36,383 bases of DNA from a virus. Of this stretch, positions 8,338 to 17,500 are shown in pieces. The DNA is taken from positions 1 through 36,383 of IMG/VR virus record IMGVR_UViG_3300042562_000844; one strand, 5' to 3'. The position numbers and the translations under genes are program-made. The notes below the pieces were generated by a model. The model was not told the origin of the DNA and made no database searches. It worked only from the letters and a program-made list of their open reading frames with translations. Positions within the stretch are counted from its first letter, which is position 1. Every line of letters starts with the position of its first letter.

Positions 8338-8530
8338 CTTTAATCACATCCTTACTATGAAAGCCAACGATCGGCTTGTTTGGTAATTCTAATTCATCTA
8401 TCTTATCATAGAACTCAATTAGAAGGGTGGCAGAATTAATTAATCCTTCCCAGGATTGATCTCTATCTGCTTGCTTCCTAGACATCTTAATGGTTTTCAT
8501 TATTTCTTTTAATACTTTATTTTTATCCAT
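8327..8530 (-). CDS. Small charged helical protein, unknown
   Basis: 67 residues, mostly helical, Lys-rich N-terminus (MDKNKVLKEIMKTIKMSRKQ) and an acidic C-terminus. It starts at a TAATG junction with the helix-turn-helix gene, with a full GGAGGT ribosome site 10 nt upstream, which supports it as a real gene. No family is recognised. It overlaps the following gene by 11 nt. Confidence 0.6.
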   Translation of the reverse strand: MDKNKVLKEIMKTIKMSRKQADRDQSWEGLINSATLLIEFYDKIDELELPNKPIVGFHSKDVIKDEQ

Positions 8531-9039
8531 TAGTCAGCTGACCTCCATAACGGTTTATAGTTACCTGTTTCATCCTTATAGTACAGGAGTCTAGTATTTT
8601 TTAATGCTGATTCTACTTCTGGCCTTTCTGGAAAATTTCTATGAGCCCTGCCATTATTTACTTCTACAAGGGCATCATAGAGCGTAAGTATTTCTTCTTC
8701 TGAAAATCTGCGTACTACTGCTGGTCCACCGAGTTGGATATTTGCATCGCTTCCTATTGGCCACGACCTCTTCGGGGGACGAATAAAACCTTGCTTCTCA
8801 TACTTCCAAACAGTAGTTTTATTTATTCTAAGAAGCTTACAAACTTTTCCCATAGAATAAGATTTAGTAGCATTCTTTTGAATATCTGACCACCTATACG
8901 TCACAAACTCTTCTGCGTCATAATTAAAACAGTTGGCTATATTATCTCTTTTATAAACCTTTACTAATTTATGAAGGTTTCCATTCATAAAAAAATAAAG
9001 TAGTTCTTTTTCTAGCCCTTTGCGTTGCGTCTTAGCCAT
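8530..9039 (-). CDS. MerR-like helix-turn-helix DNA-binding protein
   Basis: 169 residues. Residues about 62-90 (YSMGKVCKLLRINKTTVWKYEKQGFI) form a winged helix-turn-helix of the MerR/excisionase type, and RRFSEEEILTLYDAL (110-124) matches the helix after the wing in MerR proteins. No effector-binding or dimerisation coiled coil is obvious. It would bind DNA as a regulator or replication-origin factor. The ATG at 9039 lies inside the end of the small zinc-ribbon gene (28-nt overlap) and has only a weak GGGC site, so expression probably depends on coupling. Confidence 0.75.
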   Translation of the reverse strand: MAKTQRKGLEKELLYFFMNGNLHKLVKVYKRDNIANCFNYDAEEFVTYRWSDIQKNATKSYSMGKVCKLLRINKTTVWKYEKQGFIRPPKRSWPIGSDANIQLGGPAVVRRFSEEEILTLYDALVEVNNGRAHRNFPERPEVESALKNTRLLYYKDETGNYKPLWRSAD

Positions 9040-9170
9040 GAGCCCAGTTTTGTAGTCATAGGGGTAAACTTTCTATTCCCGCACCTGATACAGGTAAGGT
9101 CTATAAAATTATCTCTAATGTTATTCTTCTCTACGAGCATTCGGCCTCGGCACCTCTTACACGTGATCAT
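9012..9170 (-). CDS. Small zinc-ribbon protein
   Basis: A 52-residue gene found by direct translation. ATG at 9170 overlaps the metallophosphoesterase stop as ATGA, and the TAG stop is at 9012-9014. It has two CxxC knuckles (C4/C7 in TCKRC and C27/C30 in TCIRCG) spaced as in a zinc ribbon, then a basic C-terminus (KLGSWLRRNAKG). It may bind DNA or RNA polymerase, as small phage ribbons sometimes do, but no partner is visible. It is nested between two genes (4-nt and 28-nt overlaps). Without it this stretch would be an unexplained 127-nt gap in a fully packed operon. Confidence 0.72.
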   Translation of the reverse strand: MITCKRCRGRMLVEKNNIRDNFIDLTCIRCGNRKFTPMTTKLGSWLRRNAKG

Positions 9171-9985
9171 GCTCGGAAAATCTTTCCATCAACAGTACAG
9201 GTGTAGTCTGGAGAAATTTGAATAAACTGCATATGAGGGTAATATCCGTCCGCTGTATAATGAACACCAGATTCAATATGACCAATCATAAATCCCTTTT
9301 GCCAGTTGTGAGAGTTTGTGTAGCCCATACCCTCAGACTTTTCGTCGGCCATGTGGCCAATTTCCCAACCACGAAGAGTTTCATTACGCATTTCAAACGT
9401 TTTGAAATATGAACCTGCTCTATGTGAGTGACCACGGATAATAGAAACACCAAAGTTATCTACATCTTTTCGTACGGACTCCCCGCTGTTCTGCGAGATA
9501 GCAACTCCGTGATGAACGTGGATGTCACCGAAACGGTGCTTAGGTAGATCTCCATAGTAAATATATTCACACCCAATATCATCCAGTCCCCAGAGGGCGT
9601 TGGGGGTAATTGCATCAGCATATTCTGGCAACTTCTTATCAAAATACTCGAAAACCCGAATGTCGTGGTTACCTAGAGCGGAAAACATTTGTGCTTTAGG
9701 AAGCAAGCGTCTGGTCTGAGCGTAGAACTCTTTGGCTCCTAGAGCTTCTGATTGAGCTAGAGGAATGATTGTCTCACCAATTCCGTCTTTATGCGATTGA
9801 AGAAACTCTGCTGATCTACCTTCGGTAAACCTAGAGTAACAGGCCTGGTCATCAGTATCTCCCAAGTAATCTACAACATCTGGCTTAAAAGATTTAAGTA
9901 CCTTAAACCATAGTTCTAATGCACGTGGGTCGTGATAGGGAATCTGCTGATCAGATGATAAAGCCCACTTCAAGTCGTTTGTCAT
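9167..9985 (-). CDS. Calcineurin-like metallophosphoesterase
   Basis: 272 residues with the metallophosphoesterase signature: D12 in SSDQQIPYHD, GDTDD (42-46), GNHD (105-108), HVHHG (156-160) and GHSHR (185-189). Such phage enzymes are phosphodiesterases or nucleases. The first motif is D-x-Q instead of D-x-H. AAGGGAG gives a clear ribosome site before ATG 9985. It is the first gene after the 38-nt gap that separates the tail genes from the replication block. The substrate (DNA, RNA or nucleotide) is unknown. Mre11-type annotation is possible, but no capping domain can be recognised. Confidence 0.87.
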   Translation of the reverse strand: MTNDLKWALSSDQQIPYHDPRALELWFKVLKSFKPDVVDYLGDTDDQACYSRFTEGRSAEFLQSHKDGIGETIIPLAQSEALGAKEFYAQTRRLLPKAQMFSALGNHDIRVFEYFDKKLPEYADAITPNALWGLDDIGCEYIYYGDLPKHRFGDIHVHHGVAISQNSGESVRKDVDNFGVSIIRGHSHRAGSYFKTFEMRNETLRGWEIGHMADEKSEGMGYTNSHNWQKGFMIGHIESGVHYTADGYYPHMQFIQISPDYTCTVDGKIFRA

Positions 9986-10010
9986 ATTGCTCCCTTTCTA
10001 GGAAACACAT

Positions 10011-10040
10011 AGTGTAGCACAGGTTATACAGCTGTGTCTA
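10011..10040 (-). promoter_or_regulatory. Candidate promoter for replication operon
   Basis: In minus sense, TAGACA (10035-10040) is followed after 18 nt by TACACT (10011-10016). The hexamers match 5/6 and 4/6 of the sigma70-type consensus. Initiation near 10004 would leave a short leader with the AAGGGAG ribosome site of the metallophosphoesterase gene. It lies at the boundary between tail and replication genes, where a separate promoter is expected. Evidence is modest. Confidence 0.28.
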
Positions 10041-10503
10041 TATAAGTTGCACCTTTTATTTCATTACATCTTAAATGTGCTGGTGCCACGTTGTGCCAGG
10101 TATGGGTCCCTCCGGTTGCTAATGGTACCTTGTGGTCTAGAGTGGCTGCAAGGGGGTGTGGGGTCCTTAGAAATTTATCTATCTCAATATCACACAGATG
10201 GCATTTCCAATTAAAATAATCGAACACAGCCATTCTATCTATCTTGTCACCCTCATGCATTATTTTTTTTCTATTCTTAGAATATCTCATTCTTTCATAA
10301 ACGTGCCTATCAAAATTAAATCCAAAAGATTTTGCTTCCCATTCAATCCTGCACATATCCTCACAAAAGGATCCAGGCCCAAACTCAATTGGTCTCCTGG
10401 AGTATGTCTTACAATTCATGCATTTAAAAACCGTATGCTCTGGCGAAAGCAATATTTTCTTTAAGCTCTTCTGCTTTATTTTATTAGACAAAGTTACCGC
10501 CAA
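10024..10503 (-). CDS. HNH endonuclease
   Basis: 159 residues. The C-terminal half has a zinc-backed HNH fold: C101/C104 (KCHLC), H124 in the LDHKVPLATGG segment, N138 in WHNV, and H143 with C146 in PAHLRCNEIKG. An N-terminal C28-x2-C31 and C47-x3-C51 pair suggests a second zinc site. HNH proteins nick or cut DNA, and free-standing phage copies are often homing enzymes or packaging helpers. The only start near the frame boundary is TTG (10503 or 10491), and neither has a convincing ribosome site. An in-frame TAA lies just upstream, so the start is uncertain. Confidence 0.85.
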   Translation of the reverse strand: MAVTLSNKIKQKSLKKILLSPEHTVFKCMNCKTYSRRPIEFGPGSFCEDMCRIEWEAKSFGFNFDRHVYERMRYSKNRKKIMHEGDKIDRMAVFDYFNWKCHLCDIEIDKFLRTPHPLAATLDHKVPLATGGTHTWHNVAPAHLRCNEIKGATYIDTAV

Positions 10504-10520
10504 GTATTATTTTTTTTACG

Positions 10521-10961
10521 TTATAAGGGTCTAGCCCTTATTACCATCCAGTTTACAACACCGCTTTTTTTAGTAGATGATGTGTTATCTAAGTTAATAG
10601 TAAAACCTGAGTCATTAACATTTGTAATATACATTATTACACTTCCAGTTTCCTCCATAGTGGCAATTACACATGGAGTCCCAGTTCCATTTCCGTCAAT
10701 TCCTGTGTTTACTCGGATAGTATCTTTATCTCTTAAATTAGTAAACTTTTTTCTTCCAGCCTCAATACTCATCCTGTTCGCAGAGGAACCCTTGTTGGAA
10801 TAAACTTTATTTTTACCAACTCCCTGCACCCTAATTGTAGAATTCAACCTTATGGTGGGGACGTCCTTATCAATTTGCTTAACGTTATAGATAAGTTTAT
10901 TTAAAATCTCCCAGTCGACAAACACGCCATCGCTAAGGTTATCTATGTTCTGCAAAGTCAT
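10521..10961 (-). CDS. Tail-appendage protein with H-type-lectin-like C-terminus
   Basis: 146 residues at the end of the tail gene block. The C-terminal third (TPCVIATMEE, then MYITNVNDSGFTINLDN, then GVVNWMVI) follows the strand pattern of H-type lectin domains that end in a Trp-containing strand. That domain in phage fibres binds sugars. The N-terminus (VDWEILNKLIYNV) could be an attachment helix. AAGGAG lies 10 nt before ATG 10961, and the gene overlaps its upstream neighbour by 23 nt. A receptor-binding role is inferred from position and pattern. Confidence 0.65.
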   Translation of the reverse strand: MTLQNIDNLSDGVFVDWEILNKLIYNVKQIDKDVPTIRLNSTIRVQGVGKNKVYSNKGSSANRMSIEAGRKKFTNLRDKDTIRVNTGIDGNGTGTPCVIATMEETGSVIMYITNVNDSGFTINLDNTSSTKKSGVVNWMVIRARPL

Positions 10962-11349
10962 TAAGTGGTTCTCCTTCTATGTGTATTTTAATCTCGTCAG
11001 AAGAGACCTCTATTACTTTGTCCCGCCCCAAAATATCCAGGGTATCAGGATTTGTAATCAGTCTAACCTTAGAGCCAGATACTAAGTATATTTTACCAGA
11101 AACAATGTCCTTAATCAACGAGCCATCACGAAATCCAATAACTCCACAATCCTCAATTACATCTAACACATTGGGATTGACATTAAGAATAACAGGAAAA
11201 TTCCACGAATTTACAGCCCTATCAGAAAACACTTTAAACCTTTTTGAACCCTTGACATACCAAGTGTTCAGTCCATCGGTGATAGCTATGCCATCAATTT
11301 GTGGTGCCTTATTCAATGTTACTTTCTGCAGGGACTTCTTCTTGAACAC
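10939..11349 (-). CDS. Putative surface-repeat protein of tail region
   Basis: 136 residues from GTG 11349, which has GGAAGG upstream. TTG at 11314-11316 is an alternative start. It holds two related beta units: TWYVKGSKRFKVFSDRAVNSW and DGSLIKDIVSGKIYLVSGSK followed by VRLITNPDTLDILG. The second unit closely follows a repeat found in bacterial wall and S-layer-associated proteins (G-x-L-hydrophobic, YLI-x-x-G-K-R-x-I, then a helix ending LG). The frame is open upstream to 11460, but that extension is rejected because another frame there encodes the small coiled-coil protein. Surface attachment is inference. Confidence 0.65.
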   Translation of the reverse strand: MFKKKSLQKVTLNKAPQIDGIAITDGLNTWYVKGSKRFKVFSDRAVNSWNFPVILNVNPNVLDVIEDCGVIGFRDGSLIKDIVSGKIYLVSGSKVRLITNPDTLDILGRDKVIEVSSDEIKIHIEGEPLNDFAEHR

Positions 11350-11470
11350 CCTTAAATCCTTCCAGTTCTGCTCGCACTTCTTCAAGTTCCGAATTAAGGA
11401 GAGCGTTCTCCAGGGTAAGATCAGCAATCTTGTTCTTAAGTTGATCCAACACATTCTCAATACTAGCCAT
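11309..11470 (-). CDS. Small coiled-coil protein
   Basis: A 53-residue gene read from ATG 11470 to TAA 11309. It is acidic and leucine-rich (MASIENVLDQLKNKI, then ADLTLENALLNSELEEVRAEL) with heptad-spaced Leu/Ile residues, predicting one long coiled coil over residues 4-38. An AAAGGAA ribosome site is well placed. It overlaps the next gene by 41 nt in a different frame. A TGATATAAT element lies 24 nt upstream. It could be an oligomerising adaptor for a tail appendage. No family is recognised. Confidence 0.7.
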   Translation of the reverse strand: MASIENVLDQLKNKIADLTLENALLNSELEEVRAELEGFKGVQEEVPAESNIE

Positions 11471-11493
11471 TATATTCCTTTCTGATTCACATT

Positions 11494-11502
11494 ATTATAT
11501 CA
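11494..11502 (-). promoter_or_regulatory. Candidate extended -10 promoter
   Basis: TGATATAAT in minus sense fits the extended -10 form TGnTATAAT and overlaps the stop codon of the giant fibre gene. The -35 position is poor (AGCCCT), which extended -10 promoters tolerate. Initiation would occur some 17-18 nt before the small coiled-coil gene, leaving its AAAGGAA site on the leader. Confidence 0.38.
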
Positions 11503-14500
11503 CAGAGCATAGAGGGAGGGCTCTATAACTACATAGGGGCGGGCACATCTAGCTTGACCTGTTCCGGATCGTTGCCCATTAAGTTGTAAGTAATAAGTTT
11601 TTCCAGATGTAAGCCCAGAAACAACATCTACTTTAGAACAGCTTGACGTTCCTTCAATGTCAATATCTGCGTATGCATTAAAACTTGAGTCAACGGTGTT
11701 ATTATAGTCTATTGAATATTGTATAAATTGGCCAGTTTTGGCGTCGTACACAACCGTCCCACCCCCACTTGGAGAAGTAGAAATGGTTGCTGCTAGGTAG
11801 CCAATTGTGCCGGCTCCTGAAAACTCCTTCATATACATAATTGCCCCATAAGAAATTTTAACACATCCAGAGGGTGGGGCAACAAAGCTTACATCTCCAA
11901 AGTACCCCGTAGAGCTTCTAAGGAAAGACCAGGTGGTATTAAAGTTATCATATGGGGAAGTAGTTCCTCCATAATAACCACTTGAAACAGTTCTTTTGAC
12001 AACCTTTACTCCATCCATGTAGGCGTTTCCTTGAATTCTTGATATGCCACCCAAGGATAGGATTCCTGTAGTTCCATTAGTAGTTACCGCAACATAAGCA
12101 GATTTACCTACCGTATCACTTCCAGAATAAAGGGCTACTCCAGTTTGGGGAGGTAGGTATCCTAAAAGAGAATCATAAATATCTAAAGATATAGGTGATA
12201 TTGATGGGGAAACCTTTTGAGGCAGGGCCGAAGAAAAACTTATTTTATCCATTTCTGATAAATAATTTCCCTCCCCGGCCGAAATATTTGAACCAGCCCT
12301 TAACCTAATTTGTCCAGAGGTAAAAGATTCTTTAACAGATATAGAGTTACCCCTTGCCCCCTGCCACTTTCCTTGATGGTCGCCATCAAAATATTCCGTT
12401 AAACCATTAGTAAGTGTAAGCATTGTCCCGTCGTAATAGGCAATTGCGTTAACCTGAACAGATTTTGATGTAGCTTTAGTTGTATATGTTGAGTCGTGCG
12501 TTCCTGATGTGGACGAGTCATAAGTAAAGGTATTTGGTGAAGGAATAGTAACAATAGTAGCAATTTGATTGAAGACACCGGGTGCGTTTTGCGAAATTGT
12601 AACGGTTTGGCCTATCTCAAAGTTATGGTTACCTGAGGTTGTTGCTGTTCTGGATCCAGTACCAGCTCCTGAAATATTAGTTACAGAAAAAGACTTATCA
12701 GCATACAGAAGTGTTGGTAACTTCAATGTTGAAGATGGATTCCAATTACTAGGAAGACTAAATATGTTTGAAATTCTAGTCCATGAGCCCCTTGGAATTA
12801 TTTGACTAAACGTGGTGTTGTTATTTGAAGCTGGTATAGCAGTAGTTCCGTCATCTAAAATAAAATCTTTCATGTTTAAATACATACCAGAATTTTCTAC
12901 GTTTTGATATACCCAGAAAGAGCCTGTTGCTGCTTTGCTTGTACTGTTTGGAAGATAAACAGAAGTACTTAATGCTCCTCTTCGACTAGATGAAAAACTA
13001 CTTATAGACGAGTTTGTAAATGTTGCAGAATCCCCAGATGGTGAAACAGTTCCAACAGCAGCAGTGGTTGATGCAGTCCCGCCAGAAACTGTTGCAGTTC
13101 CATTTAAAGTTGATGTACCAGTAACAGTAACGTCTGCAAAAGCCTGCACTTTAGATGCGTGTGAGGCATACCGCCCCGACTGTAATGTCAAGGAGCTTGA
13201 TGCGGCTGATGTTGGGGAAGGAGCGTAAACAACAAAGGATGTTGTAGTAACAGATCTTATAGTACCCTCAACAATATTATATTCCGAACTGTTAGTTCCA
13301 GTCAAACCAGTAACATCTACTGAATCTCCAACCACTAACCCCTGTATTGTAGGTACGACTGGATTTGTGTTGTATGTCCTTAAACCAGTTGTTGAATTAT
13401 ATGAAGCAGAAGTGATAGCGACTGTCGACTTTGTTAGTCCAACTTGCTGAGTTGAAAGTCTTCCATTTAATGTTATTCTTGGTTGCTGCTTTATGTTTGC
13501 ATAAGCATTAACGGTTCCGGAGATTGAATCTAAAGAGTTGCAATTAGTGAAAGATTGACCGCTTATTCCTCCATAAGAAACTAAATGATTTATTCCACCA
13601 GAATCCGTAATCACAAAAAATCCAGTTGCTGGCCACCCAGTGGCTGCAAGGGTTTCAGATGATGGAATTGTTGTATTTGAGCTCAGCGGAAAGGATATAG
13701 TATATGTTGAAATTGCTACAGTGTCGAAAGTTGCCAGAACTGCGCTAGCTCCACCTGAATGACACCCTGTAAATGTGGTTCCAGTTTTTCCTGTATAAGT
13801 AATTGGGTAAAACCTTTTGGGTGTGCCAGCGGCGGCGCCGAATGGGGTTGCACGTACATAAATGGTTCCGTTGGTGTCAAACGCTAGGTTAGAGGCTACA
13901 TTGGAGGTTACATTCAATATTCCTGATCCGGTAAAGGTGGAGATGTTTACAGCATTGGACCCTGAGGCCACTGCGGTTGAAGCTGTTGCAGTTGGACTGT
14001 AGGAAATAATTCTTGTCACGGGTAAAGGTAAACCAGTTAGACTTCCTATGTTTAAAACTATTTGACCTATTGTGCTGGTGGAAGCTGTTGCCATATTACC
14101 ATAAACTGCATGACCGGCTGTACCTGTGTTAAGGGTTGGAACATTATCTACATAAACTTGGTTGCCTGGTGAAAAAAGATTAGGTACTGTTAAAGTTAAA
14201 TTGGGAGAACTGTATGACCAGAGGGTTGGATATATCGTTCTTTGCCACGAAGAAGGTGTTGTTGTTACCGTACTATTAATAGAAAATACGTTTCCAGATG
14301 CACCAGAAATATTTCCAGAAACATTGTATGAAGCATTTAATCCAGATACAGTTACATACTGTCCATTATAGAACCCATGTGGATTGGAAGTAGTATAAGT
14401 TATAACCGATCCATTTCCAGTAGCAGATTCTATTCTTAATTTATTTTTCCAGGCTACCGCTGAGTTAGCGGTACTCACAGTAAATGTTGTACCAGAAGCA

Positions 14501-17500
14501 GAAGTTATAGCTACATTAGTTATATTATACGGGCTAGATGCATTTGATATTGTAGCTAATCCACCAACTGTTAACTGATGGGTTGAAGAAGTTGTATATG
14601 TAATTTGACCTTCAGATATCTCTGCTGAAGAAATTTCCCAAGCGTTGTCCCATGTTGATGCAGCGGGAACACTACCAGAAACTGTGAATGATGTTGGGGT
14701 TGTTCCTGTAACCGTTCGTGAAGATAAATTAAAGGCAGAAGAGGTTCCCGTAATAGATATTACTGAACCATTTGAAACACTGTGTCCAGATGGAACAGTA
14801 TATGTTACAACCGTACCAGTGGAAATTGCTGCAGAAACTGTTGAAGTTTTGTTCAAGGATTGTCCGGACAAAGTATTTGTAGCTACCGTAAAGCCAGTCG
14901 GTCCGGCACTAGCAATTGTTACTCCAGTTAAATTAAAAGCTGTAGATAGTCCAGCAATTGTTACGGTATCTCCTGCACTAAATTGATTATTTGTTGTTCC
15001 ATAGGTAACATAGCTGCTAAGGCCAGTAGCGGATGTAACATCGACTACCTTATTCCAAGTATTGGAAGATCCTGATCCAACCATAGTGAACTGTGTGCCG
15101 TTAGCCGTTACAACTGTTCCGGTTATGTTATAGTTTGAATTTACACCAGAAATTGTAACAGTTTCTCCTGGAGAATAAGTATTAACAGATGTAAAGGTAT
15201 ACGTCCCAGATGCCAGTGCTGCTGCTGTAACTGTGGTAACTGTATCAGAAGCAGTAGAAGCTGAGTCCGGTCCGACATAAGTAAAGCTAGTTGCTGTCGG
15301 AGTCGATCCAATTGTTACCGAACTATTGTTTAAGTTGGAATTACTTGTTCCAGTTATCCAAACTTTTTGGGTAGCCACAAAGTTGTGGGCCACGTCTGTA
15401 TTAACAGTTTTTGTTGTTCCGGATGTTGTAATAGAGGTAATATAAAAAGCATTCTTGCCAATTTGTGGGGTATATTTAAATGTTGTATTAGAAGGCACGG
15501 CGCTTACAGTCTCTTTATAATTTATAGAATTTGGAGTTATCGATCCATAAGCTATTCCATTTAAAGCAACTAGGTCGGGAACGGCTAATCCGTGATTTAC
15601 ACTGGTAGTTACTGTTTTTTCTAAAGAGTTGTTTGTGTTAGTAATGCTAGTTATTTTTATTGGACTTGATTTAAAAGAGTTAGCCCCCGCAAGTTGGCCC
15701 ATGCCGGAGTCAGACTCTCCACTATTTACTGCTGGTAGCCCGTAACTGGCCACGCTCGCCCAATTTTCACTCGATGGAAAATTAAGTTCACTTGAAAATG
15801 TTGGGTTAAGAATAAAATTCTGAACAGTTTCCCGAGTTAATTTAAGTCCATCATTTTCTGATATAGAAAGTTTGCTTCCAGTTAAAGAATAAGTAGAGTA
15901 TGAGGATGATTTAAGGTCTCCACCAAAAGTGGCAGCACCATCAATATTAATACTAAATGTTTCTTTAGCAATCTGGCCAGTACCGCTGGCCCCAGTTTTT
16001 GAAGTTTTATATGTTAATGTATTATTACTTATAACATCACTAACTTCAACAGGCTCCTCGTCCATACCTGTAGTTCCTGTTATTCTAAATAATTGTCCTG
16101 GTTTTAATCCATGATCTGTTGCTGTAACAAGTTTTCTGTAGCCATTTATGGATATTGGGTTAGAATATGAAACGTTATTGCTTAATGAAAGATATGTAAA
16201 GGTAGTTGCAGATGGAGAGGACAAAATTGGAGCATTAATATCAACTCCAACTGTAACTAAAGAACCAACTGGAAAATTGTGAGCATCTTCTGTTGTTACT
16301 GTTTTAATATAGGTTGAACCAGGATATGATGCTATTGCAGAGGTCGGACTTTCTGATTTTTCAAGTTTATAAACAAGTCCATCTGTTACGTTTACCGGAT
16401 TTGTTACATCTGGGGTTCCGGGAGAAGACAGCGTGAATGTTGTTGGTGTAGCGTCTAACACTGTAGCGTTTTTTAAATTATATCCAACAACACTATCTGA
16501 AATACTAACCAGGTCATCCACATTCAGGGTGAACTCTCCCGTAAAAGTTACCTGTCCTGCTTCTTCGCTAGCTGTATACGATGTAATTGGGTACGTTAAA
16601 AACCCGGCCCCAACGGTAAATGTTGAACCATCAGATGAAGACACGGTTGCACTTGATAAATTATATGCAGTATTATTGGTGAACCCAGTTATGTTAACTT
16701 TCTGACCAGCTGTAAAAATATTTCCTGCTGTGTACGTATACGACCCTTCGTTAGAAGATGCATAAGTTACAGGTGTAGAATATGTTGTTCCAGATGACAA
16801 GCCGATTGAACCAAGGGCATTAGCTTGCATTGCTGATATTGCTGAAATATTTGTTGGCTTTGAATATCCCTCTAGTCCATCAGGGTCTACCTTTATAATT
16901 GTGTTGTTATCTGAGTCTTTAACTCTTAAACCGTTATCTCCATCTAGTTCTACCCTGTTTCCAGTCACAGCAGACTTTAAGAAGAATGTTCCATCAGAAT
17001 TCAAACCAACAACTTGGGCATTTGACTTATATACAGATATACCAGTGTTATCTATTGCAGTTCTAGTCCCCGTCGAAGAAGACCTTATCTGGAATGACGT
17101 TGGGCCGATAGAAACAACTCCTGAACCACTATTTCCAATAGTTAAACCATCATTAGTTAACCTAACTGTATTATCTACCTTGACAGCAGAGCCAGTGATA
17201 CCAGACACAGCGGTAGTTGCAGAATTTGGACTACCAGAAAAGGTATTATTACTTAACCATGTAATTACCATTGGGGTAAGCCCTGTATCTACATCAGTAG
17301 TACCAGATATTAAAACATAGTCCCCAGTGCTATACCCATGCCCATTTGCAGTAAAAACTGTGTTGCTGCTCCCAGCTGTTCTGGAATATGCAGATATAGT
17401 TACTGGAGTAACTCCATCTTCAATTTTAAATGTATTTCTTACCGTTAGGTTATTGAATTCAGCAGAGCCATCCGAATCTATTATCCATCCAAGATTACCA

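Noticed and set aside
10523-10541. 7-bp inverted repeat (ATAAGGG/CCCTTAT) as a terminator
   Set aside because: It lies inside the end of the coding region, and an A-run, not a U-run, follows it in the transcribed direction.
11350-11460. N-terminal extension of the surface-repeat protein to 11460
   Set aside because: The extra residues look like an off-frame reading of the coiled-coil gene at 11309-11470, which has the better ribosome site and composition.
10979-11485. Plus-strand open frame of 168 codons
   Set aside because: It mirrors the surface-repeat and coiled-coil genes, both supported on the minus strand. No plus-strand gene is supported anywhere in the window.
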